DNA from: a virus | Length of the DNA: 43,012 nt | Direction: 5' to 3' (one strand) | IMG/VR virus record: IMGVR_UViG_3300020177_000878 | Span: 1-43,012 of that record | Program-made: the position numbers and the translations under genes | Shown here: positions 1-7,712 of the stretch, one piece after another | Layout: every line of letters starts with the position of its first letter | Numbering within the stretch: position 1 is the stretch's first letter | The notes under the pieces: model-generated | Databases searched by the model: none | What the model was told of the DNA's origin: nothing | The model's input: the letters and a program-made list of their open reading frames with translations, nothing else

Positions 1-708
1 CTTAAAGGACAAGCACTAGCCAAAGCAGAAGCCAATGCAAGTGCCAAGTACGGCGTGGGATATAGAAACGACAATCTCTATGTTCAAGCAGTGGCAGAAG
101 CAAAATTGAGATGTGAAGCGGCAATCCGTGCAGAAATGCAAAGAGGCAATCACACAGCGGGTGCGGAATTGTATGCCTATGCTGAAGTGTATGCTTGGGC
201 AGGTGCCAGTGCCAATGCGGGCACAGACGGTTGTTGGTTTGAAGGTGGTGCCATCGCAGGTGCCAAAGCAGGTGCAGGTGCTAGAACATATTACACCAAC
301 GATGGATTGATTCCATTTGCAATGACCAATGACACTTCAGTAAGTGCAGGTGCTCAGGTGGGTGCAAAGATTGGTGGTGGTTATCAAGTGCCAGATTGGA
401 ACAAAGACAGCAAGCCAATCACAATTGGTGGAGAAGTGAACATTGCTCTGATTGCTGGAGTTAAAACAGGTGGTACAGTGACAGTTGATGTGGATCCAGT
501 ATATGATATGACTGTGCAACCAGTCAACGATTATGTCGTACAACCTGTTAAAGAAAATGTGATACAACCCATACAGGAAAATGTTGTGAAACCCATACAA
601 AATAATGTGGTCGCACCAGTAAAAGATGTAGTTGATAAAATTATTCCTAGTGTGCCAAAACCATCAAACCCTTTTGCTAAAAAGAAAAAGAAAAAGAAAA
701 AGAAATAG
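1..708 (+). CDS. Ala/Gly-rich protein with octad repeats and poly-Lys tail (5' truncated)
   Basis: The frame is open from base 1, so the true start lies outside the window; a GTG at 55 is in frame but has no clear ribosome site. The visible part (235 residues) is rich in Ala and Gly and then carries six tandem octads of the form V-x-P-V/I-x-x-x-V, encoded at about 490-633. It ends in Pro-rich sequence and nine consecutive lysines encoded by AAAAAG repeats. No catalytic motif is recognised. The composition suggests a structural or surface protein. The next gene begins at the base after the stop codon. Function unknown. Confidence 0.7.
   Translation, partial: LKGQALAKAEANASAKYGVGYRNDNLYVQAVAEAKLRCEAAIRAEMQRGNHTAGAELYAYAEVYAWAGASANAGTDGCWFEGGAIAGAKAGAGARTYYTNDGLIPFAMTNDTSVSAGAQVGAKIGGGYQVPDWNKDSKPITIGGEVNIALIAGVKTGGTVTVDVDPVYDMTVQPVNDYVVQPVKENVIQPIQENVVKPIQNNVVAPVKDVVDKIIPSVPKPSNPFAKKKKKKKKK
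490..633 (+). repeat. six tandem 24-bp coding repeats (octapeptide VxPVxxxV)
   Basis: Six consecutive 8-codon units follow each other in the Ala/Gly-rich gene. Each has Pro at position 3 and a mostly V/I/T hydrophobic residue at positions 1, 4 and 8. The DNA units have diverged, so the repeat is conserved at the protein level. A heptad-like rod or beta-strand stalk is possible. Confidence 0.7.
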
Positions 709-981
709 ATGGCACACAAGATTGACGAAAAAACAGAATTAACAGTATCGCTGAAAACACTGGCAGTGGTGATCGTTGCCATTGTTTCAGCGGCGGCTTT
801 CGTGTTCCATATGGAGGAGAGACTGGATCTATTGGAACACAACACAATGATGAACAAAGTCAACTTTGAAAACTATCGAGAACAACCCAGCCGTAGCCAC
901 ACAGACGTGGAGGTGTTGAAAAAAGAACTAGAGCACCTAAAAGAACAGATCAAAGAGTTAAAATCCCACCAAGCAAAATAA
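709..981 (+). CDS. small membrane protein with C-terminal coiled coil
   Basis: A 90-residue protein with one hydrophobic segment at about residues 12-34 and a charged heptad-like helix at about 66-88 (VEVLKKELEHLKEQIKEL). The ATG directly follows the upstream stop, suggesting translational coupling. One membrane anchor plus a coiled coil would fit a spanin-like or holin-associated protein, but no lipobox or endolysin is seen nearby, so the function is open. Confidence 0.7.
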   Translation: MAHKIDEKTELTVSLKTLAVVIVAIVSAAAFVFHMEERLDLLEHNTMMNKVNFENYREQPSRSHTDVEVLKKELEHLKEQIKELKSHQAK

Positions 982-993
982 TCCAAATTTTGG

Positions 994-1001
994 TAAATAC
1001 T
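994..1001 (+). promoter_or_regulatory. T4-type late promoter box
   Basis: TAAATACT matches the core of the T4 late consensus (TATAAATACT). It is intergenic, 25 bases before the 1027 ATG, which also has an AAGGAG ribosome site. A perfect 10-base palindrome, ATACTAGTAT (997-1006), overlaps its 3' half. Confidence 0.6.
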
Positions 1002-1026
1002 AGTATATTACTAAAGGAGTATACAG

Positions 1027-1635
1027 ATGGATTATATAGTAGAATTAGCAGTGACATTCTGGCAATGGTCAGTTGTTGTCACATTAGTATTGATTGGTTT
1101 AGGAATCAACATAGCAGACAGATTTTTTCATAAGAATATTTTAAAAGTTAGAGAGTGTGAGTTCTCATATGATGAGTTACCTCATATGCAACCCATCAAA
1201 ATCCCTACCAAAGACAAAGGCTTCTTTGGTGCTATCTGGTTATGGTTATTAAGTACTAGAAATTGGACTGTGGTCAAAGATTGGCACTTCACACTGAACG
1301 GTGAGAAGTATGTGATTCCAGCAGGTTTTTCATTTGATGGAGCATCAGTTCCAAAATTCCTAGCAACTTTCCTATCACCAGTGGGAGTACTGTTGGTTGG
1401 TGGATTGGTACACGACTACGGATACAAATACAAAACTCTATTGAAAGCAGATAAGAAAACTACAATAGGCGACAAAGATCAGAGATGGATGGATGAAACG
1501 TTTAGAGACATCAACATCCAGGTGAATGGTTTTCATCTGTTGAACTACTTGGCTTACTGGGCATTGAGAATTGGTGGCTTTGTGGCTTGGAACGGTCACA
1601 GAAAAAGAAACGCAAAAATTAAGGGAGTGAAATAA
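1027..1635 (+). CDS. DUF1353 family protein with N-terminal membrane anchor
   Basis: A 202-residue protein. Residues 5-28 are hydrophobic and likely a membrane anchor. The central part has the DUF1353 signature: IPAGFSFDGASVP at 97-109, then a Gly/Val stretch and HDYGY at 129-133. DUF1353 proteins are common in phages near tail and lysis genes but have no settled biochemical role. The start has a strong AAGGAG site and a late promoter box upstream. The stop overlaps the next ATG by one base (TAATG), so the next gene is probably coupled. Confidence 0.8.
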   Translation: MDYIVELAVTFWQWSVVVTLVLIGLGINIADRFFHKNILKVRECEFSYDELPHMQPIKIPTKDKGFFGAIWLWLLSTRNWTVVKDWHFTLNGEKYVIPAGFSFDGASVPKFLATFLSPVGVLLVGGLVHDYGYKYKTLLKADKKTTIGDKDQRWMDETFRDINIQVNGFHLLNYLAYWALRIGGFVAWNGHRKRNAKIKGVK

Positions 1636-1970
1636 TGTCTGAATTAAAAGAAGATAAATTGGTTGTACCACACAGTCAAGACACTGCCAAAAAGAAAGTG
1701 TCAGTAGAATTGGAAGTAGACACATCCGTAAAAGATTTAGGACCAAATCCTTTTGCTTGGGTTATTCATCTAGCAAGAGCCGTTGATGCTTGGAGAATTT
1801 TTCCAAGAATATTCATTACAACTTACATTTATTTGTTGTACAAAGTGGTAGTTTGGTACATGGAATTGCCAAATCCTACCATGGAACAATCGGGTTTGGT
1901 CAGTATCGTTGTTGGTGCTGGTGCGGCTTGGTTTGGTTTATATACCGGTTCTAGAGCAAAGAGCAAATAA
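1635..1970 (+). CDS. two-TM membrane protein (holin-like candidate)
   Basis: A 111-residue protein with a charged N-terminal half and two predicted membrane segments at about 56-76 and 88-104, ending in a basic tail (SRAKSK). The topology, small size and position after a DUF1353 gene fit a holin or other late membrane protein. No holin family signature is recognised, so this is inference. It overlaps the preceding stop by one base. Confidence 0.65.
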   Translation: MSELKEDKLVVPHSQDTAKKKVSVELEVDTSVKDLGPNPFAWVIHLARAVDAWRIFPRIFITTYIYLLYKVVVWYMELPNPTMEQSGLVSIVVGAGAAWFGLYTGSRAKSK

Positions 1971-2016
1971 TAAATTTAGTAACTGCTGATTTATTCAAAT
2001 ATCCATTTCGGAACAT

Positions 2017-2024
2017 TAAATACT
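2017..2024 (+). promoter_or_regulatory. T4-type late promoter box
   Basis: TAAATACT lies in the gap between the late membrane-protein gene and the J-domain operon, just upstream of a sigma70-like promoter. If both are used, the chaperone operon would be transcribed early and late. Confidence 0.45.
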
Positions 2025-2034
2025 TTATTAGGAC

Positions 2035-2064
2035 TTGACTTTTTGGTAAGAGTTATTATATAAT
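2035..2064 (+). promoter_or_regulatory. early sigma70-like promoter
   Basis: TTGACT, 18-base spacer, TATAAT. The -35 is extended as TTGACTTTTTG, the same form as at 18818 and 34586. The -10 ends 7 bases before the ATG at 2071 and there is no room for a Shine-Dalgarno site, predicting a leaderless mRNA. Confidence 0.75.
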
Positions 2065-2070
2065 GTACAT

Positions 2071-2922
2071 ATGGATTATTATAAAACACTAGGTGTTAAT
2101 AGAAACGCATCCGCAGAAGAAATAAAAAAGGCTTACAAAAGACAAGCCATGAAACATCATCCTGACAAAGGAGGTGATTCTGCCAAGTTTCAAAAATTAA
2201 ACGAAGCCTACGACACATTAAAAAATCCTGAAAAGAAATCATACTACGATCAATTCGGAGCAACACCCAATCAGAACATGGGTGGTAACACACGCAGTTG
2301 GGAATTCAGAAGTGATAATTTTCCCAATGATATAGGAGACATATTCAATCAGTTCTTTGGTGGTGGTGGATCTCCTTTTGGGCATAGACAACAAATTAGA
2401 AAAAATAGAGACATCGTGATAGAAGCACAAATAGATTTGGAAGATGTGCTCACAGGAAAAGAACTTATTGCTTCTTATAGATTAACTAATGGCAGAGAGC
2501 AGAGTGTTAATTTACAACTGCCAAAAGGAGTTGATAATAACACAACCATAAAGTTTCCTTCACTGGGAGATGATTACCATGCAGGAATGCCAAGAGGAGA
2601 TTTACTAGTTAGAATAAAAGTAAGACCTCATTCTAAATGGCAACGTGATGGTATAAATCTACACTGCATAGAAAGAGTAAATGTTTTTGATTTAATGGTA
2701 GGTACAAAGAAAAACATCAAAACATTAGAAGGAAGAAATCTTGCTATTTCCATACCTAAAGGTACTCAACCCGGCACAGTGTTAAGTATTAGTGAGCAAG
2801 GATTACCTACAAGAGGCGGTGGCAGAGGAAACATTTTTTTAAATATACAGGCAGACATACCAAAAGTAGTTAACGAAGCAATAGCAGAAAAATTACGAAA
2901 GATAAGAGATGAAATTAATTAA
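2071..2922 (+). CDS. DnaJ/CbpA-like J-domain co-chaperone
   Basis: A 283-residue Hsp40. The J domain spans about residues 1-65 with the HPD motif at 30-32, which stimulates the DnaK ATPase. A Gly/Phe-rich linker (about 80-110) and a DnaJ C-terminal substrate-binding region follow. The four CxxCxGxG zinc motifs of full DnaJ are absent, so the layout is CbpA-like. It presumably recruits host DnaK during infection. It is first in an early operon with peptide deformylase and a Clp ATPase, overlapping the next gene by 14 bases. The start is predicted to be leaderless. Confidence 0.9.
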   Translation: MDYYKTLGVNRNASAEEIKKAYKRQAMKHHPDKGGDSAKFQKLNEAYDTLKNPEKKSYYDQFGATPNQNMGGNTRSWEFRSDNFPNDIGDIFNQFFGGGGSPFGHRQQIRKNRDIVIEAQIDLEDVLTGKELIASYRLTNGREQSVNLQLPKGVDNNTTIKFPSLGDDYHAGMPRGDLLVRIKVRPHSKWQRDGINLHCIERVNVFDLMVGTKKNIKTLEGRNLAISIPKGTQPGTVLSISEQGLPTRGGGRGNIFLNIQADIPKVVNEAIAEKLRKIRDEIN

Positions 2923-3400
2923 AGCACCAAACGATTTTTTGGAAAAACAAGTAAAAGAATTTGATTTTAATACCATGGACGCAGAAAAGATCACTGCTGA
3001 TATGTATGAAATAATGAAAAAATATGACGGAGTAGGACTTGCGGCTAATCAAGTTGGTTTAGATGCTCAAATTTTTATCATGGGAGAAGACAAACCCATG
3101 ACTATTATTAATCCTGTAATAACAGAAGTAAGTGCTAATCAAGTTGAAATGACTGAAGGCTGTTTGAGTTTTCCTGGATTGTTTATGAACATTAAGAGAC
3201 CCGATGCAGTTGGAGTAAAATATCTTGACACACAACAGAAAGAGTGTATAATTAAGTTAGAAGGTTTTCATGCAAGAGTTTTCCTGCACGAATACGACCA
3301 TCTTCAAGGCATTACCTTTGATCAAAGAGTTTCAAAAATGCGTTTGGATATGGCAAAGAAAAAACAAAAAAAATTATTAAAGGAAATTCAAAATGGTTGA
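2909..3400 (+). CDS. def: peptide deformylase
   Basis: A 163-residue metalloenzyme that removes the N-formyl group from nascent proteins. All three deformylase motifs are present: GVGLAANQ at 41-48, EGCLS at 83-87 (metal-ligand Cys) and HEYDH at 127-131 (two His ligands and catalytic Glu). The length is typical. It overlaps its neighbours on both sides, so the J-protein, deformylase and Clp genes are one operon acting on newly made proteins. Marine phages often carry deformylase; a role in processing phage or host proteins is inferred. Confidence 0.95.
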   Translation: MKLIKAPNDFLEKQVKEFDFNTMDAEKITADMYEIMKKYDGVGLAANQVGLDAQIFIMGEDKPMTIINPVITEVSANQVEMTEGCLSFPGLFMNIKRPDAVGVKYLDTQQKECIIKLEGFHARVFLHEYDHLQGITFDQRVSKMRLDMAKKKQKKLLKEIQNG

Positions 3401-5642
3401 ACCTAGTGGAGCATTACAAGGTGTGTTTGATAGAGCGGTTACTTTAGCCAAATCATACAAACACGAATACGTCACATTAGAACATATGTTGTTTTCAATG
3501 TGTGAAGATGAAAAGTTTTGTAATATTCTAAAAGGATATGGCACTGATATTGATGATATCAAAGCACACTTGATAACATACTTGGATAATAGACTGGATA
3601 ACATCAAAGTAAAAGTTCAAAAGTATAAACCTAAAAAAACAATCAGTGTAGAAAGAGTGTTAAACAGAGCATTCACACAGGTATTATTCAGCGGAAGAAG
3701 TAATATTGATTTAACAGATGTATTTTTAAGTTTGTTAAGCGAAACAAAAAGTTGGGCATATTATTTCCTAATAGAAGCCAAAGTAGATAAAGAAAAATTC
3801 ATGGACTATCTACACAGCGAGATTGAAGAAATATTCGAAGATGAAGTGGATCAAAGTGAAACAAAAAGAGCATTAAACAAATACACTACTAATTTGAATG
3901 CTGAAGTTAAAAAGAAAAAGATAGATCCTGTAATAGGAAGAATTGATGAATTAAATCAAATAGCATTATCTTTGGGAAGAAGAATGAAAAACAATGTGAT
4001 ACTTGTTGGAGATCCTGGAGTAGGTAAAACTGCTATTGCAGAAGGATTGGCATTCAATATTGTTAACGGAACTTGTCCAGAGTTTTTAAAGCCATACGAA
4101 GTTTTTAATTTAGATATTGGTGCTATGTTGGCAGGTTCTAAATACAGAGGAGACTTTGAAGAACGATTCAAAATGGTGCTTAACGGATTAAAGAAAAAAG
4201 GTAAAACAATTTGTTTTATAGATGAAGCACATAATATATCAGGTGCAGGATCAGGTGGTGGCGGAAACACAGCCAACGATTTAGCCAATCTATTGAAACC
4301 AGTATTAACTAAAGGTGATTTAAAAGTTGTGGCTTCCACTACATGGGAAGAATACAGAAAATACTTTGAAAAAGACAGAGCATTGATGAGACGTTTTGCT
4401 AGAATCACGGTGGATGAACCAGATAGAGAAACAGCACTTGAAATACTACAAGGACTAAAAAAGTATTATGAAGAGTTTCACAAAACTACAATTACAGACA
4501 AAGCAATCACAGCCGCTGTAAAATTAAGTATAAAATATCAAACAGATAAAAAATTACCAGACAAAGCCATTGATTTAATAGACTTGGCTTGTTCAAGATT
4601 TAACTTAAAAGAACAACAAGACAACAGAGTGGTTGACGAAGGAGAAATTCAATTTGAATTGAGCAAACAGGTAAAAATGCCTGTAGAAAATATTGCTGAA
4701 AAAGAATCCAGCAACCTTGCTAATCTTTCTAAAAACATGAAAGCCAATGTGTACGGACAAGATGATGCAATAGATATGGTCGTGGACAAAGTATTAGTTG
4801 CTCAAGCAGGATTAAAAAGAGACAATAAACCGATTGGTTCATTTGTGTTTATGGGTCCAACAGGATGTGGTAAAACTGAAACAGCAAAACAGTTGGCAGA
4901 ACAATTAGGTGTGAAACTTGTAAGGTTTGATATGTCAGAATATCAAGAAAAACACGCTGTGGCAAAACTGATTGGTTCTCCTCCAGGATATGTAGGTTTT
5001 GAAGAAAACACAGGATTATTAGTTACAAAATTACAGGAACATCCTAACTGTGTGCTATTGATGGATGAGATTGAAAAAGCACATCCGGATGTATCACAGA
5101 TATTATTACAGATCATGGATGAAGGTTCCATACAAGGAAACAATGGCAAAACAGCCAGTGCTAAGAATATTGTGTTAATTTTAACCACAAACTTAGGTGC
5201 TGAACAGTTAGAGAAAAATGTAATGGGATTCACACAGAGTGCAGATGCAGGCTATGATGACAAGGATATGAAACGTTTCTTTGCTCCAGAATTTAGAAAC
5301 AGATTAGATGGCACAGTGGTGTTCAAAAAACTTGCCAAAGAAGTGTTGATAAAGATAGTGGGCAAATTTATGTTGGATTTAAAAATTCAATTGAAAGAAA
5401 AAGAAGTTGTGTTAGAACTCTCAGATGAAGCAATAGATTACATGGTTGAAAACGGATATGATTCTAAAATGGGTGCAAGACCTATGCAGAGATTAATTGA
5501 TGACAAAATTAAGAAACCATTAGCGAAAGAATTACTGTTTGGAACACTTAAAAACGGTGGTAAAGTCAAGGTCACAGCCAAAGATAAAGAACTTGTTTTA
5601 GACATTGGAGACGGCGTTAAACTGCTTGAAAAACAAGCCTAG
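3393..5642 (+). CDS. ClpA-like AAA+ unfoldase
   Basis: A 749-residue protein, close to ClpA in length. An N-terminal Clp domain (about 1-140) is followed by AAA domain 1 with Walker A GDPGVGKT near 206-213 and Walker B (CFIDEA) near 272. AAA domain 2 has Walker A GPTGCGKT near 487 and the conserved FAPEFRNRLD segment. There is no ClpB-type middle coiled coil. A tripeptide M-G-F at 611-613 sits where ClpA has its ClpP-docking IGL loop, so binding to ClpP is plausible. A ClpP-like protease is encoded at 25626-26189. Last gene of the early J-protein/deformylase operon. Confidence 0.9.
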   Translation: MVEPSGALQGVFDRAVTLAKSYKHEYVTLEHMLFSMCEDEKFCNILKGYGTDIDDIKAHLITYLDNRLDNIKVKVQKYKPKKTISVERVLNRAFTQVLFSGRSNIDLTDVFLSLLSETKSWAYYFLIEAKVDKEKFMDYLHSEIEEIFEDEVDQSETKRALNKYTTNLNAEVKKKKIDPVIGRIDELNQIALSLGRRMKNNVILVGDPGVGKTAIAEGLAFNIVNGTCPEFLKPYEVFNLDIGAMLAGSKYRGDFEERFKMVLNGLKKKGKTICFIDEAHNISGAGSGGGGNTANDLANLLKPVLTKGDLKVVASTTWEEYRKYFEKDRALMRRFARITVDEPDRETALEILQGLKKYYEEFHKTTITDKAITAAVKLSIKYQTDKKLPDKAIDLIDLACSRFNLKEQQDNRVVDEGEIQFELSKQVKMPVENIAEKESSNLANLSKNMKANVYGQDDAIDMVVDKVLVAQAGLKRDNKPIGSFVFMGPTGCGKTETAKQLAEQLGVKLVRFDMSEYQEKHAVAKLIGSPPGYVGFEENTGLLVTKLQEHPNCVLLMDEIEKAHPDVSQILLQIMDEGSIQGNNGKTASAKNIVLILTTNLGAEQLEKNVMGFTQSADAGYDDKDMKRFFAPEFRNRLDGTVVFKKLAKEVLIKIVGKFMLDLKIQLKEKEVVLELSDEAIDYMVENGYDSKMGARPMQRLIDDKIKKPLAKELLFGTLKNGGKVKVTAKDKELVLDIGDGVKLLEKQA

Positions 5643-5664
5643 TCCTTCAAACAGTTAATACGGC

Positions 5665-5672
5665 TAAATATA
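5665..5672 (+). promoter_or_regulatory. probable late promoter box
   Basis: TAAATATA, a variant of the T4 late box, lies in the 35-base gap before the 5678 ATG. T4 spacing would start transcription at or next to the ATG. Confidence 0.4.
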
Positions 5673-5677
5673 CACAT

Positions 5678-6031
5678 ATGCCAGCAACAAGCGAAATAAT
5701 ACTGTCAGCAACAACACATCCGGGCGATAGCACGGTTGAAACAGTTGTGGGCGAAAAGTACAAAGGCGATGGCTACTACGGTAGATCAGACGGTTTACAC
5801 ACTGTACAAATCAATGTAACAGGTGTTGCCGGCACAGTAAAAATGCAAGGCACACTAGCAACCACTCCTGTAGATGCAGATTGGTTTGATATAGACGGTG
5901 CTTTATATGACAGCACTATTGCTGGTAAAGAAGGTGCTTTCATTTACAATTTTACAGGTAATTTTGTATGGGTGAGAGCCTATGTAACTTACACCGATGG
6001 AACAATTAACTCAATATTATTAAATCATTAG
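5678..6031 (+). CDS. small beta-rich protein, probably virion-associated
   Basis: A 117-residue protein rich in Thr, Val, Gly and aromatic residues with alternating hydrophobicity, suggesting a beta-sandwich. No membrane segment or catalytic motif is seen. The late-box-like sequence upstream and the late neighbours downstream suggest a structural or decoration protein. The family is not recognised. Confidence 0.65.
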   Translation: MPATSEIILSATTHPGDSTVETVVGEKYKGDGYYGRSDGLHTVQINVTGVAGTVKMQGTLATTPVDADWFDIDGALYDSTIAGKEGAFIYNFTGNFVWVRAYVTYTDGTINSILLNH

Positions 6032-6035
6032 AACT

Positions 6036-6623
6036 ATGTATCACTATTTTAACATCATAAAAGACACGCCGTTCACAGAAGACGAAATCAATACAGCAGT
6101 AAATTTAAGCACAATTGGTTTATTAGAAGATGAAACCAAATACATCACATTTGAAAATGTAGATGGACACCACGTATTAACTGTTGAACTACACAGACAA
6201 CTGGAAGAAGTTGAGGCAGATGATCTTGTAGAAGATTTAGAATTGGTTTACAACAAACAAGGTTTAAAAGACTTTGTTATAGAAATCAGTAACAACGATG
6301 CAAATGAAGAAACTTACGAAGGCGATGATTTCTTTGAAGCATACGGTGATATGTGGTACAACGAAGACGAAGCACTGGACGAAGCAGAATACCGTGGTAG
6401 AAAAGTACCATTAGGAAAACCAATGCAAGGTGATGTGAAAAAATTTAAAGTGTATGTGAAAGATCCAAAGACAGGCAACATTAAAAAAGTTAACTTTGGT
6501 GATCCTAATATGCGTATTAAAAAGTCTAACCCTGCTAGACGTAGAAGTTTCAGAGCACGTCATAATTGTGCTAATCCAGGACCAAGAACCAAAGCAAGAT
6601 ATTGGAGTTGTAGAAAATGGTAA
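6036..6623 (+). CDS. acidic protein with C-terminal Arg/Cys module
   Basis: A 195-residue protein with two different halves. Residues 1-120 are strongly acidic. Residues 121-195 are strongly basic, with KKFKVYVKDPKTGNIKKVNF and a final Cys-containing block (RARHNCANPGPRTKARYWSC). I recall this basic block as a recurrent module in marine T4-like phages, from memory and not checked. The two halves suggest a charge-balanced or nucleic-acid-contacting virion protein. Its end overlaps the next start by 7 bases. Confidence 0.7.
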   Translation: MYHYFNIIKDTPFTEDEINTAVNLSTIGLLEDETKYITFENVDGHHVLTVELHRQLEEVEADDLVEDLELVYNKQGLKDFVIEISNNDANEETYEGDDFFEAYGDMWYNEDEALDEAEYRGRKVPLGKPMQGDVKKFKVYVKDPKTGNIKKVNFGDPNMRIKKSNPARRRSFRARHNCANPGPRTKARYWSCRKW

Positions 6624-6922
6624 GACTGAACGAATTTAATCAGATCGAACAAGAACCTAAAATAGATTTTGATCTTGTGGATGATGTATATTTTTACATG
6701 ATGAACGATGATGATTTTTATAGAAAAAACTATTATCCAGCAATGAATAAATGTAAGCAAACAGGTGACAATGAAATGTTAAAACCATTGATTGATACTT
6801 GTATAAAAGAATACTGTACAAAATACAAAATACCTCAACAGATAGCAGACCAAATTACTCCTGAAGATAAAAATATGTTGATGCAGAGAATGATTCACAG
6901 CGAAAAAGAAAATGAGGAGTAA
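6617..6922 (+). CDS. conserved hypothetical protein
   Basis: A 101-residue acidic, mostly helical protein with no recognised domain. It overlaps the preceding gene by 7 bases and ends two bases before the nucleotidyltransferase gene. Its start, MVRLNEFNQIE, only loosely resembles the capsid-targeting peptides of the genes that follow. Function unknown. Confidence 0.65.
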   Translation: MVRLNEFNQIEQEPKIDFDLVDDVYFYMMNDDDFYRKNYYPAMNKCKQTGDNEMLKPLIDTCIKEYCTKYKIPQQIADQITPEDKNMLMQRMIHSEKENEE

Positions 6923-6924
6923 TC

Positions 6925-7500
6925 ATGTTGATCACGGAAATAGTAGAAGCACCAAATAAAACTGCTGTGTTTGCCTTTGGCAGAATGAATCCACCAACAG
7001 CAGGTCATAAAAAAATAGGTGAGGTCATTAAAGCACAGGCAGGTGATCCTTTCATTTTTATCACGCACACACAAAACGCAAAGACAGATCCATTATCATT
7101 TTCACAAAAATTAACCTTTGCTCAAAAAATGTTTCCAATGATCAAAGTGGGAGATAAGGCAGTGCGTACATGGGTTCAAGCCATGCAGAAGTTGGAGCAG
7201 ATGGGTTACACAGATATCATATACGTGGCAGGTTCTGACAGAGTGAATCAATTTAATGAATTATTAAACAAATACAATGGTAAAGAATACAACTTCAATT
7301 CTATCAAAGTGGTAAGTGCTGGAGAAAGAGATCCAGATGCAGAAGGTCTTCAAGGCATGAGTGCTTCGAAAATGAGAGATTTAGCCGCACGTGGTGACAA
7401 GAGAACATTCATAAATGCTGTTCCTATAGACCCTAAAACAGCAGAAGAGATGTACAACCAAGTGAGAACAGGATTACAATTAAACCCTGTAACAGTATAA
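6925..7500 (+). CDS. nucleotidyltransferase with capsid-targeting-like N-terminus
   Basis: A 191-residue protein of the HIGH-type nucleotidyltransferase superfamily (cytidylyl-/adenylyltransferases). GRMNPPTAGHKK near 19-30 gives the (H/T)xGH nucleotide-binding site, and GMSASKMR near 149-156 matches the ISSTxIR-like second motif. Such enzymes transfer NMP from NTP to a phosphorylated acceptor; the acceptor cannot be told here. The first residues, MLITEIVE followed by Ala, resemble a T4 capsid-targeting peptide with an I-x-E cleavage site, so the enzyme may be packed in the head. A GAGGAG ribosome site precedes the ATG. Confidence 0.85.
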   Translation: MLITEIVEAPNKTAVFAFGRMNPPTAGHKKIGEVIKAQAGDPFIFITHTQNAKTDPLSFSQKLTFAQKMFPMIKVGDKAVRTWVQAMQKLEQMGYTDIIYVAGSDRVNQFNELLNKYNGKEYNFNSIKVVSAGERDPDAEGLQGMSASKMRDLAARGDKRTFINAVPIDPKTAEEMYNQVRTGLQLNPVTV

Positions 7501-7502
7501 AT

Positions 7503-7712
7503 ATGAACATAGAAGATTTAAAACGTTTGGCAGGCATAGACAAAGAAACTAAAGACCCATCAATGGGCGAAAACATCAGTCACACTGCCACTGCGTTAAG
7601 ACAAAAAGAAAGAAAATTAGGCTTGAAACCAGGAGATCCTGATTGGTTTAAACTTTGGTTTTCAAAGCCTTACATGACTGGACCTGTACAGTTTAGAGGA
7701 CGAAAGAAATGA
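7503..7712 (+). CDS. small basic protein
   Basis: A 69-residue basic protein beginning MNIEDLKRLAGI and carrying GLKPGDPDWFKLWFSKPYMT in its second half, a block I recall from other marine T4-like phage proteins (unverified). No catalytic site is seen. It lies two bases after the nucleotidyltransferase stop and overlaps the next gene by 4 bases (ATGA), so it is part of the same late cluster. Confidence 0.65.
   Translation: MNIEDLKRLAGIDKETKDPSMGENISHTATALRQKERKLGLKPGDPDWFKLWFSKPYMTGPVQFRGRKK

Noticed and set aside
1966-1992. AATAAAT...ATTTATT dyad after the membrane-protein gene as a terminator
   Set aside because: The stem is only A-T pairs with a 13-base loop and no T-run, so it would not be stable enough.
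3956-4408. 150-aa open frame on the minus strand
   Set aside because: It lies wholly antisense to the conserved AAA domain 1 of the Clp gene, with no promoter, ribosome site or recognisable domain; it is a mirror of the coding bias.
7496-7503. TATAAATA as a perfect T4 late promoter
   Set aside because: It overlaps the stop of one gene and the ATG of the next, so transcription would start after the ATG; similar TAAATA strings at 10011, 10547 and 10783 also arise from stop codons.
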